64,000 bases of DNA from the NCBI GenBank assembly GCA_034519515.1, contig JAXHOK010000006.1, positions 1-64,000 on the forward strand. Reading direction: 5' to 3'. The position numbers and the translations under genes were made by a program. The notes under the pieces are model-generated. The model was not told the origin of the DNA. It did no database searches and was given only the letters and a program-made list of their open reading frames with translations. The first letter of the stretch is position 1, and every line of letters starts with the position of its first letter. Positions 36,430 to 46,018 of the stretch are shown piece after piece. The DNA is from Arcicella sp034519515 (GTDB lineage Bacteria; Bacteroidota; Bacteroidia; Cytophagales; Spirosomataceae).

Positions 36430-36437
36430 CAAAGGTA
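36430..36437 (-). promoter_or_regulatory. -7 element 4 nt from the helicase ATG
   Basis: On minus, TACCTTTG (TAnnTTTG) is followed by CCCC and then the ATG at 36425. As at 16013 and 20861, this implies a nearly leaderless mRNA. Confidence 0.5.
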
Positions 36438-36552
36438 CGGAGGAATTTGGGGGAATTGAAATTCAACAATCAATACATTTTAATTGGTACAACGTTCTAA
36501 ATCTCTTAATTCTACCTAAATTGCACCTTGAAAAATAGCTTATAAATAACTC

Positions 36553-37696
36553 ATGATATATCTCGATAATAACGCCACCACTCAAATTGATCCCGAAGTT
36601 TTGGCGGAAATGCTCCCGTTTCTTACTGATAATTTTGCCAATGCCAGTTCCACACACGCCTTTGGAGTAGGAGCAAATGATGCCGTAAAAAATGCCCGTC
36701 AAGCGGTGGCTGATTTGATTGGTTCACAACCGCACGAAATTGTCTTTACTTCTGGTGCTACCGAAGCTATCAATTTGGCAATCAAGGGTATAACTGAAAA
36801 TTATTCCGCAAAAGGGAAACATATTATCACCGTTCAAACAGAACATTCAGCCGTGTTGGATGTCTGCAAATACCTTGAAAGTAAGGGTTTTGAGGTTACA
36901 TTTTTGCCTGTTCAAGCGGATGGAATGATTTATTTAGAAGCCTTCAAAGCTGCCTTACGTCCTGATACTATCTTGGTTTCGGTGATGATAGTCAATAATG
37001 AATTAGGTACAATTCAGCCCATCAAAGAAATTGCTAAACTTACCCATGAGGCAGGGGCGTTTTTTATGACCGATGGAACGCAAGCCGTTGGGAAATTACC
37101 CATTAATGTGGACGAATTGGACATTGATTTAATGGCAATGTCTGCCCATAAATTCTACGGAACAAAAGGCGTAGGGGCATTATTTGTTCGACAGAGACGT
37201 AATAAACTGATAAAATTAGGGGCATTACTTACACGGTGGCGGACACGAAGGCGGCAAACGTTCTGGTACCTTGAACGTTGCTGGAATTGTCAGCATGGGG
37301 AAAGCTGCCGAAATTTGCCATCAACAAATGAAGAAAGATACCCAAAGAATAGGTGGATTGAGGGATGAATTAGAACGAGCATTATTACAAATTCCTGACA
37401 CTTCCATTAACGGAAATATTGCCCACAGGCTTTACAATACGACAAATATCCAATTTAAAGGTTGTGATTCAGATGCTTTGATTATGGGTTTACAAAACGT
37501 CGCCGTTTCCAATGGTTCGGCTTGTACTTCTGCCTCCATCGACCCCTCGCACGTATTAATGGCATTGGGCATGACCGAAACCGAAGCCTTTTCATGTATC
37601 AGATTCAGTTTGGGACGGTTCAATAAAGCGGAAGAAATACCTTTGGTGGTGGAAGCGGTGCGGAAAGTGGTGGAAGGGTTGCGGGCTTGGGGTTGA
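36553..37696 (+). pseudogene. dndA: Cysteine desulfurase, DndA/IscS-like, frameshifted
   Basis: PLP enzyme that takes sulfur from cysteine. The first frame (36553 to about 37228) has YLDNNATTQIDPEVLAEM, TSGATEAINLAIKG and the PLP lysine SAHKFYGTKGVGAL. The conserved HGGGHEGGKRSGTLNVAGIV continues in the next frame (from about 37231), as does the catalytic loop NGSACTSASIDPSHVLMAL. Removing one base near CTTACACGG joins both parts into a 380-residue protein of normal length (1144 bp = 3n+1). No slippery heptamer is apparent at the switch, so sequencing error or decay is likelier than programmed frameshifting. Position next to dndC suggests DndA, which supplies sulfur for DNA phosphorothioation; IscS is the alternative. 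Confidence 0.85.
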
Positions 37697-37702
37697 GGGT
37701 TT

Positions 37703-37774
37703 TTAATATTGCAGCCAGTGGTTGCAATATTAAATTATTTTCAATTTTCGTTCCAATGGAACGAAAATTGAAAA
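37703..37774. terminator. Double hairpin terminator
   Basis: An 11-bp stem (37703-37713 with 37723-37733) is followed by a perfect 17-bp stem (37738-37754 with 37758-37774). A third small hairpin (AGCCA ... TGGCT, near 37803) is adjacent. It separates the plus-strand desulfurase from the minus-strand nuclease gene. Confidence 0.75.
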
Positions 37775-37897
37775 GTAATGAACAAATGATTTCTAATTGG
37801 GCAGCCAGTGGCTGGCTTTTTGCAAAATATTGTATTATTGAAATTAGTCAAAATAAAAGTCCCTAATTTGGAACGCATTGCGGACCGAATCGTACTT

Positions 37898-38862
<965 letters not shown>

Positions 38863-38879
<17 letters not shown>

Positions 38880-39961
38880 TTTGTATTACTTTATCTTTAA
38901 AATCATTAATTTTTAGTGCTATTCTTCTAATTGCTTTCAAGTCTTCGTACAGGTTTGTATAAAATGATTTGACTTTATTTGAAAGTATATCTGCCTGTTC
39001 AATTGCTTTAACTGCATCATTGATTCTTGCCTCAAATTGTATGTCTAAATCCCCTGTTAGTTCGTATGCCTCATAAATAGTTGCCCCTCCTTTATCAAAA
39101 GCCATCAAAGCGTCTTCATTACCAATAACTGCATCAAGTAATTTTAAGCCTTCACTATCTCCTAAAACACGAGATTGCCCCTGTGTTTTTTCAAACCACC
39201 AAAATACTATTTTCTTTAAATTATCTTTTTTGACATTCTCAATGGGTAAGTCGCTATTGAGGTTTATTCCCAAAAATATCCTAATGTTGTCCCTACTCAA
39301 ACTATCAATGAAATAGTTTAGAAAAAATTTTGTGTCTTTTAAGTTATCAATAAAATAAAACTTTTCCTCTTCAACTATTTCATATAATTCATAGCCAACA
39401 AGTAAACGTTTTACATAATCACTTCTACTACCAATAGATTTAGCTATTTCGGTACACGATTTTAAAAATGAAATACTTTCATAATCCCTTATTCGCATAT
39501 CTGATAAATATCTTGCTTTTTCCAATACACGCCAAGATTTTATACCTGTAATATGCCTAAATCCTAAATATTTTAAAATGGCATTTTTTTCTTTGAACAC
39601 CAAGCAAGGTAAAATTGTAGGTACATATTTTGCATTTTCAGAAATCTCAGTAATACTTGGCTTCCTAATAGTTGTTAGATTCGGTTGATTTAAAAGTTTA
39701 ACAGCTGTAAGACGGCGATTACCTTCTATAACAGTATAGCTTCCATCCAATTCCTTTATAACCAATAGCACTTCTCCTGCAAAAAAAATTATTCTCTCCA
39801 ATGGCAATCATTAGTTCCTCGGTTGCAGCCTCTGATACTAAATATTCTATAACTGTACTTTCATCTTTACCTTGCTTCGACTTAGGAAGGCGAGGATTTT
39901 GCATATCTAATTTTAGCTTATCAATAGATATATTTTCGATAAAAGGATATTCTTTTTCCAT
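38863..39961 (-). pseudogene. ParB-like protein 2, frameshifted at an 8-base homopolymer
   Basis: From 39961 (MEKEYPFIENISIDKLKLDM) the frame reads ...IAIGENNFF and then slips at T8 (plus-strand A8, 39781-39788). With one base less it continues AGEVLLVIKELDGSYTVIEG, NRRLTAVKLLNQPNL and LGFRHITGIKSW to 38863. Total 1099 bp = 3n+1, giving 365 residues after correction. The ParB/Srx-type nucleotide-binding box (VIEGNRRLTA) and an HTH-like EIAKSIGSRSDYVKRLL are conserved with the paralogue at 41456. It follows the DndE-ATPase by 44 bp and overlaps the nuclease gene, so it is probably one transcript with both. Confidence 0.75.
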
Positions 39962-40005
39962 TAAAATAAAGATAAAATAATTGTTAAATTCTATAAAATA
40001 TCCCC

Positions 40006-41382
40006 TTAAAACCCCTTCCAAAACTGCCCAACCTCAAACAACTCCGCTTTCTTAAATTCCTTCAAATTACTCACCGCTTGCCCTTTTTGGATGTTCTCCA
40101 TGTTGCGGGCTAAAATAGTGCTTTCTTTTTCGCCAAAACCTAAGAATTTTGACATCATTTTTAGATTAGTTTTGTCTTTAATATCCATCAAAAATGCGGT
40201 TTCACACATACTCGAAAAGTCAAAACTTTGTTGGTTAAATTCCTCAATGCCTTGCGATAATAACACCACAGAAACACCCTTAGAACGTATTTCTCGCAGG
40301 ATTTTCTCCAACAAATCTTGGGCTTTGCGGTCTTTAAAAATCACGTGAGCTTCATCAATCAACAACACATAACGGATGGCTTGCAACTTGTCGTTCACGG
40401 GGGCGTTTTCCATGTTCATAAAGTTGTTGTAGATGTAATTGATAATCAAAAACACCGAGGTAAACCGTATCGCATTGGGTAAATCTCCCGATAAACTGAG
40501 GTAATAATTTTGATTAAAAATGCTGTTTTTAGCATCTGTTTTTGTCTCGAAAAGGTCTAACTCACTTAAACTTTCCAAAATCTCTTTCAGCGTGCTCGCT
40601 TTACTTCCTTCCATGTCAAGCACACGGTCATAAATGTCTCTGAAAGAAGGATATTCGCCATTTTTTAAGCCTTGAAATACATCCTTTGTCGCATCCCGAA
40701 GTGTTTGTTGTTGGTTCTTGCCGATGTTGGAATAATTGGTAATGATGTCCACCAATTTATTGATTCCCATGATTTTGTTTTTTTCATTCACGGTATCAAT
40801 AAACGACATCGGATTCAACGGAAAAGGCACTTGTGGGGCATCAATAAAAGTAGTTTGGGTTTTCTCAAAAAAGGGCGTAAGTGCTGCCACATCGTCTTTT
40901 TTCAAACCTTTAAAATCAAGGTAAATAAAATTGACCGCCCCGCCCGACACTTCCACAAACTGACGAAGAATCTCTAAGGCAAATTGTGTTTTCCCCGTCC
41001 CAGAGTTCCCTGCAACGGCTATGTGGGCGTTATTGTGTAAATTAGTATCATTCAAAGTTGCGTAAATAGGGCTTTCATCTTTCAGGTTTTTGCCCATTAA
41101 CATTTTCAAAGCACCTTCAAAATAGCCTTTGTTTGAGACTTTGGTATGGCGTATTCTTTCATCAAATAAAATAGGTTCATTTGATGAAACAGCTTGTTCC
41201 AAAGAGTCAATTCCACGTTCAATATGCTCTAAAAGGAAATCCGATAAATTGTAATTTGAACTTTCAGAAAACAACTTTTCCAACAATCTTAAACCATCAT
41301 CAATATGCAGTTTGAAGTATTTGGGTATGTCAGAATCGGTCTTGTATGAAAAGGGAGGTTTTACTATTAGGTTTGTATTAAC
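40006..41382 (-). pseudogene. dndE: DndE-ATPase fusion, 5'-truncated
   Basis: The open frame (up to 41382, no ATG at its start) begins near KTDSDIPKYFKLHIDDGLRL, resembling the end of a DndE domain (cf. the conserved HVEDGI end), and continues into a HerA/FtsK-like ATPase: Walker A AGNSGTGKTQFALE, FIYLDFKGL, Walker B YVLLIDEAHVI, and arginine-finger-type ILREIRSKGVSVVLLSQG. About 80-100 N-terminal DndE residues are missing, and a terminator of the preceding gene lies at 41396-41432. DndE binds nicked DNA in phosphorothioation and the ATPase arm could translocate DNA. An internal TTG (41284-41286, LEKLFSESS) could start a shortened ATPase; function uncertain. Confidence 0.7.
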
Positions 41383-41395
41383 TTAAAGTAGAAAC

Positions 41396-41432
41396 AAAAA
41401 ATAACTCACTGATTATCAGCGAGTTATTTTTT
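41396..41432 (-). terminator. Rho-independent terminator after ParB-like gene 1
   Basis: A 12-bp stem (41396-41407 with 41421-41432) extended by CTGAT/ATCAG inside, with one mismatch and a T-rich end on minus. It separates ParB-like 1 from the truncated DndE-ATPase. Confidence 0.85.
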
Positions 41433-41455
41433 AATTATTTTAAAGGTATTGATTA

Positions 41456-42505
41456 TCAATTTGAAATCTTTTTGAGAATTCTATTCGTTAATGTGCTAAT
41501 CCGCTTCAAGTCTATTTCAAAATTTCTTTTGTCAGGTATTTTATCAACTGAGTACAAATCAAAATCGTCAAGAATATAAGCATACTTTTTTACCGATTCA
41601 AAAAATGAATTATCAGATTTACCTATAACAGATTTTGCAGTTTCAAGAGAATGACCACTTTCAAACAGTTCTATTGCTGATTCATTTGAAAGTATTATAT
41701 CTAAATCAGATATGTTGTTTTCCTGTATTCTTGTTCGACCTTGTAAGTTCTTTTCAAACAACCATATTGTCCATTTTTGAAGATTTATCAAGTTAAGGTC
41801 AGAAGTAAAATAGGAAACATTTATTCCTAAAAATTTACAGATATTTTCCTGTTTTAAACTCTCTAAAATAATGTTAAATCGAAAGGTTTTACCATTGAGG
41901 CTTTCAATTTTAAAGAACAGATTATCTTCAATAGCTTTATAAACTTGAAAACCTAATAAGGATTGCTTTACATATCCTTTACGAGTTCCAATTGATTTAG
42001 CTATTTCTCGTATTTTCTCATCAAATGAAAGTTCATCGGATTTATTTTGATAACATTCGTGTAAGAAATGAGCCTTTTTTAACATATTCCAAGTTTTCAA
42101 ACCTGTTATATGAAGAAACCCAAGGTGAATAAAGACGTCTTTTTTATTTTCAAAAACTAGACAAGGCACTTCTTTTGGGATTATTTTACATCCACTTATA
42201 ATTTCTCTAATCGTAGATTGTTGAACGTCTATTAAATTAGGGTTATTTAAAATTTTTGAAGCTAACAAACGTCTATTCCCGTCTATCACTTCATATTCAA
42301 GGTTATTTACAGAAGTAACAATTAATGGCTCAATTGGAGAAAACCCATTTTCTCCAATTGATAACATAAGTGAAATCATTGATTCGTCTAAAAAAAAGTG
42401 TGTCAATGTTTCTTTTTCATTCTGTGAATCCTGTAATATACGTGGGCTGCTAAACCCAATGGATAAATCCGCTATATCTACTAATTTAAAAGTAGGTTGT
42501 ATCAT
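41456..42505 (-). CDS. ParB-like protein 1 (ParB/Srx fold), intact
   Basis: A 349-residue protein. The N-terminal ParB/Srx-like domain has SIGENGFSPIEPLIVTS and YEVIDGNRRLLASKI (the GNRR nucleotide-binding box). A following helical region has LGFLHITGLKTWNMLKKAHF and an HTH-like EIAKSIGTRKGYVKQSLLGF. No CTP-switch clamp C-terminal domain of chromosomal ParB is seen. It overlaps the HNH gene upstream by 4 bp (ATGA), so both proteins are made together. Paralogue of the broken gene at 38863. It could guide or gate the nuclease at modified or unmodified DNA; this is inference. Confidence 0.8.
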   Translation of the reverse strand: MIQPTFKLVDIADLSIGFSSPRILQDSQNEKETLTHFFLDESMISLMLSIGENGFSPIEPLIVTSVNNLEYEVIDGNRRLLASKILNNPNLIDVQQSTIREIISGCKIIPKEVPCLVFENKKDVFIHLGFLHITGLKTWNMLKKAHFLHECYQNKSDELSFDEKIREIAKSIGTRKGYVKQSLLGFQVYKAIEDNLFFKIESLNGKTFRFNIILESLKQENICKFLGINVSYFTSDLNLINLQKWTIWLFEKNLQGRTRIQENNISDLDIILSNESAIELFESGHSLETAKSVIGKSDNSFFESVKKYAYILDDFDLYSVDKIPDKRNFEIDLKRISTLTNRILKKISN

Positions 42506-43473
42506 TTTTTAAAAACATTTTTACGGTGCCAAGCGAAACCTTCCAACGAAGGGTTGTATTGAGAATCAGAAGGTAAAATGATTGATTTTCCATCTAATTT
42601 ATGAAAACTGTAATCACTCTCAATATTTTCTTTGATAGATTTTGAGAGTATTATTTCGTAATTGTCATTTACAGAAATTGCTCCTCTATCAAAAGCACGG
42701 TGTAAATTTGGACATAAAGCAATTCCGTTTGTAGGATGATTGTTGAAGGTTTTAGCAAATTGTTCAATATGACAAGCATCAACCATTGTAATTGTAAAAG
42801 TGGCAGAAACTCGTAATCCAGACATACAACAAGTTTCATCATAAAGTTTCACAATTTCTCTTCTGAAAATTGTTCCACGATTGTAAACTTCAATTTGATA
42901 CGTTTCAGGGTCAAGAACTTTCTTCAAATTTTGCAAATTATTTTTGTACTGACTTTTAGGCTCATTTAGTTCATTTTTTAAATCATTCAAATAGTTATCT
43001 TCTTGATTTTCAATGGTTTGATTTTGGAAATACTCTTTCAATAAAATACTTTTCAAAATTTCACGAGATTCTTTGTTTGTGAGTAAAGAAAATAAACCCA
43101 AATCAATTTCAGCATAAGCAACCGCAGCACTTAAATTTCCAAAACTCCGCATTGAACCTGCATTATCAATCCATAATTCACAACCTAAATTTGGTACTAA
43201 TTTCCACCAATTTCCCTTTTCGCCTGTTAAATGAAAAAATGGTAAAGCAAAATTAAGTTTATGATTTGTCGTTACCAACTGATTCCAATGAACTGAAAAT
43301 GAATGAGTTAACTCAGGATTAATGAAAATACGATTGTTTTTAATTATCCCTAATTCGTATTGCTGAATAATTGAAAGGAGAAGAACTGGTTTGTGAGGTG
43401 CACCACCATTTTTAGCAGAACGGTGTAAGTGTGTGAAGGCATGGATGAAATAATCTAAAATTTGTGTTTCCAT
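42502..43473 (-). CDS. HNH restriction endonuclease-like, possible phosphorothioate-dependent
   Basis: A 323-residue protein. The C-terminal HNH nuclease block has CCMSGLRVS, MVDACHIEQF, NGIALCPNLHRAFDRGAIS and EIILSK, a pattern seen in HNH enzymes of the McrA-like restriction group. The N-terminal half has AKNGGAPHKPVLLLSII and SVHWNQLVTTNHKLNFALPF. The HKPVLLL box resembles the sulfur-binding domains of phosphorothioate-recognising McrA-type enzymes (from memory, tentative). It lies 20 bp after dndC and overlaps ParB-like 1 by 4 bp, in one operon. Confidence 0.75.
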   Translation of the reverse strand: METQILDYFIHAFTHLHRSAKNGGAPHKPVLLLSIIQQYELGIIKNNRIFINPELTHSFSVHWNQLVTTNHKLNFALPFFHLTGEKGNWWKLVPNLGCELWIDNAGSMRSFGNLSAAVAYAEIDLGLFSLLTNKESREILKSILLKEYFQNQTIENQEDNYLNDLKNELNEPKSQYKNNLQNLKKVLDPETYQIEVYNRGTIFRREIVKLYDETCCMSGLRVSATFTITMVDACHIEQFAKTFNNHPTNGIALCPNLHRAFDRGAISVNDNYEIILSKSIKENIESDYSFHKLDGKSIILPSDSQYNPSLEGFAWHRKNVFKK

Positions 43474-43493
43474 TCAGATAAATTTTAGCGTTT

Positions 43494-44864
43494 TTATTTT
43501 CTTTGATTTACAGCTTCCTCAACCAAATTCTCAATATCATTAGAAATACCCCTTTTCTTAACCATTAAAGTTTGGGTTTTCATAACGTTAAGCGACTTTT
43601 GAATAAACTCAAAATCAATTTCATCATCAAAAACCTCTCTGAGAAGCTGTTCTTCTTGATTTTGCCTTTCTTGATGTTTACTGACTTTAAGATGAATATC
43701 AAAAATAGAATTGTAAATATCCGCTACTTTCTCTCTAAGGATTCCGTCTCTGTACCAAATTACTTGTATCGCAATCAATTCTTGATGAGAAATCAGTTGT
43801 ATGGTCTCCCCTTGGGTCTCTTGAATATCCTTTTGGGCTTCCAAAACCATCCTCAATATTTTGGCACGATAAGCAGGAATATAAGCCCCCCAAGAACCAT
43901 CTTCTCTTTCCCCTTCGTTGTCTTCAATGTTAGCTTTCTTTTTGGCGGTTTCGCTTTTTGTTTGCTTAAACCTTCGATGTCTTCTAAAAATTTCTCGATT
44001 TTCACGAATATTTCGCCCATCCACCAATTCATCCCGTAAATCCAACAATGGGTACATCCACTCTTCACCGTTCATAATCAGCCCCTCCATTGATTTATCT
44101 TTCTTCACAACCGTACAAACCCAACACCCAAAACGACTATTGCCACAACTTGGCGAACTCTCGTCCAACACCAAAGGGCAATCCCCCGAATTGGCATTTT
44201 TATAAAGTTTAACCAGTTCTTTATTTGTACCGCCCCAAGGTGGTGGCACTTGTTGCAAATATTGCCAAACTTCGTGGGTTTCAATATCTTTAATGGGGGC
44301 ATACACGAAAGCACTTGGCAATAAATGTTTTCGCAAACGTTGCCCCTTCACAGCGTGTTTTTTTATAGACTTTGCCCGATTTTGACTTTCAGCAGACCGA
44401 GTTCCTAATAAAATAATCACTTCCCCTTTTTCGTCAATTTTACTTTTGATAAAATGAGTAGTCGGATTAATTTTTAATCTCTCCGTACACCACCTAAACG
44501 TATTGTTGGGTGCTGGATAGCCTTTTCCAATCAGATTTACCCAAAAAGTATCTTCCAATCGTGGCGTGGTTTGGCGTACAAAAATCGGTAATGATTGTTC
44601 CGCCGCAGCAACGGTTATTCTGTCAAGCGTTCGATTGATAAAATCAACAATATGAGGGTTTTCGACCATTGTGTCGTTACAAATAATGTAAATTTCACGG
44701 GTTAAAAGTTCAGCGGGTATTTTTTTGAGGGCAATCCAAACCAACTGTAAAAGCATAGTGGAGTCTTTACCACCACTAAAACCAATTATCCAAGGACGGG
44801 GATTATCGTCATACAGATATTGGTCAATAATTTCTTCTTCTATAAATGGGATTATCAAGGACAT
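43494..44864 (-). CDS. dndC: DNA phosphorothioation sulfurtransferase DndC
   Basis: A 456-residue PAPS-reductase-like ATP pyrophosphatase. WIIGFSGGKDSTMLLQLVW is the SGGKDST PP-loop, FRWCTERLKI gives a reactive Cys, and the Fe-S cluster Cys residues are in GDCPLV, PSCGNSRFGCWVCTVVKK. DndC activates DNA for sulfur transfer in Dnd phosphorothioation. The start at 44864 (MSLIIPFIEEE) is preferred, because an upstream start at 44897 is a TTG. No promoter was identified; a structured element (44950-45087) sits just upstream. No dndB is found upstream nor dndD downstream. Confidence 0.93.
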   Translation of the reverse strand: MSLIIPFIEEEIIDQYLYDDNPRPWIIGFSGGKDSTMLLQLVWIALKKIPAELLTREIYIICNDTMVENPHIVDFINRTLDRITVAAAEQSLPIFVRQTTPRLEDTFWVNLIGKGYPAPNNTFRWCTERLKINPTTHFIKSKIDEKGEVIILLGTRSAESQNRAKSIKKHAVKGQRLRKHLLPSAFVYAPIKDIETHEVWQYLQQVPPPWGGTNKELVKLYKNANSGDCPLVLDESSPSCGNSRFGCWVCTVVKKDKSMEGLIMNGEEWMYPLLDLRDELVDGRNIRENREIFRRHRRFKQTKSETAKKKANIEDNEGEREDGSWGAYIPAYRAKILRMVLEAQKDIQETQGETIQLISHQELIAIQVIWYRDGILREKVADIYNSIFDIHLKVSKHQERQNQEEQLLREVFDDEIDFEFIQKSLNVMKTQTLMVKKRGISNDIENLVEEAVNQRK

Positions 44865-44949
44865 AAATGAGGAGGCAACAATGGGTTTTGTTATCAAAAA
44901 CGATTATCAATCTTAATGGTTAGGAACGGGAAAATAATAAGTGAATGAA

Positions 44950-45087
44950 TTTTTAAATGTTATTTTTTGTGCCAATCAAGGCGATAAAACCGTGCGACGG
45001 TCGCCGCAGTTTAGCATCGCTAAATGAGGATTTAATCTGGGCGGCATTCCGCAACGCAGAGTGGTGCAAAAAAGGGCATTTAAAAAA
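44950..45087. mobile_element. MITE-like structured palindromic element
   Basis: Outer ends TTTTTAAATG (44950-44959) and CATTTAAAAA (45078-45087) are complementary, and the match continues inward imperfectly (TTTTTTGTGCC versus GGTGCAAAAAA). Inside are three short hairpins: GCGAC-G-GTCGC (44994-45004), TTTAGC-ATC-GCTAAA (45010-45024) and GCGG-CATT-CCGC (45041-45052). It is GC-richer than its surroundings and lies at the boundary of the Dnd island and the ribosomal operon. A MITE, a remnant element end or a small structured RNA are all possible. Confidence 0.5.
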
Positions 45088-45170
45088 CATCTACTTATTG
45101 TTTTTCAGTTCCTTATACAAATTAACGCAATTTTGATAACAAAATAGTAGAAAGATAGAAGCAAATTACT

Positions 45171-45210
45171 AAAAAATAAAAAAGGGCTTCAACCAAAGTC
45201 AAAGCCCTTT
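45171..45210 (-). terminator. Terminator of the ribosomal-protein operon
   Basis: Stem 45181-45189 with 45202-45210 (AAGCCCTTT) followed on minus by a T-rich tail (45171-45180), 23 bp after the rplQ stop. Confidence 0.88.
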
Positions 45211-45232
45211 CAAGGAAATTATTTTCTAAAAA

Positions 45233-45841
45233 CTATTCAGCTTTCTTCTCCTCTTCCGAAGATTCTTCGGTTGATTCAGCCGCTGAATCGTCAGCCGCTG
45301 GTGTTTCATTTTCTACAACCGTTGCCGAAGGAGTTTCTTCCTCAACAACTTCTGCCGAAGGCTCTTCAACTGCCACAGGAGTAGCAGCTTCAACCACTGA
45401 ATCACCACCTTCTTTCTTAGCACCACCTCTACGACTACGACGAGTCTTAGTAGCGGTTTCAGTAGCAGCAGCCAACATAGTTTCGTTGAAATCAACCAAT
45501 TCCATCATACACATCGAAGCATTATCACCAAGACGATTACCCAATTTGATAATTCTTGTATAACCTCCTGGACGACTTGCCACTTTCTCAGCAACAATTC
45601 CAAAAAGCTCTTTAATAGCCTCTTTGCTTTGTAAGTAAGAGAACACAACACGACGGTTGTTGGTATCATCAGTCTTTGATTTTGTAATCAAAGGCTCAAC
45701 ATACTTTCTCAATTCCTTGGCCTTTGCCAAAGTCGTTTCGATTCTCTTGTGAAGAATCAATGAAGTTGCCATGTTCGACAACATTGCCGCTCTGTGAGGA
45801 GCAGTTCTACCTAAATGGTTGTTCTTTTTACCGTGTCTCAT
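45233..45841 (-). CDS. rplQ: Ribosomal protein L17 with long acidic tail
   Basis: A 202-residue L17 of the 50S subunit. The core (residues 1-120) has MRHGKKNNHLGRTAPHRAAM and TLAKAKELRKYVEPLITKS. The last 70-80 residues form a low-complexity Glu/Val/Ala tail (EEPSAEVVEEETPS) absent from most bacteria (usual length 115-130). It is the last gene of the operon, 177 bp after rpoA. Confidence 0.97.
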   Translation of the reverse strand: MRHGKKNNHLGRTAPHRAAMLSNMATSLILHKRIETTLAKAKELRKYVEPLITKSKTDDTNNRRVVFSYLQSKEAIKELFGIVAEKVASRPGGYTRIIKLGNRLGDNASMCMMELVDFNETMLAAATETATKTRRSRRGGAKKEGGDSVVEAATPVAVEEPSAEVVEEETPSATVVENETPAADDSAAESTEESSEEEKKAE

Positions 45842-46018
45842 TGTATTTGAGTAAGTTTGAAATGACCAGCAAATCCTTCCAACGAAAAACTGCCTATCAT
45901 TGCGGTTAAGTTAATTCACATCAACTCACCTATTACTGCATTATTAAAAATAAAAAATCGGATTTATAATTTCTTGGGGAAAAATCCATAGTCCGAAATC
46001 ATAAATCCGAAATCAAAA

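Noticed and set aside
37200..37260. Programmed frameshifting in the cysteine desulfurase
   Set aside because: No slippery heptamer is seen near the switch and the family does not use frameshifting; error or decay is simpler.
41456..42505. Chromosome-partitioning ParB
   Set aside because: There is no ParA neighbour, the C-terminus differs and it is coupled to a nuclease; only the N-terminal fold is shared.
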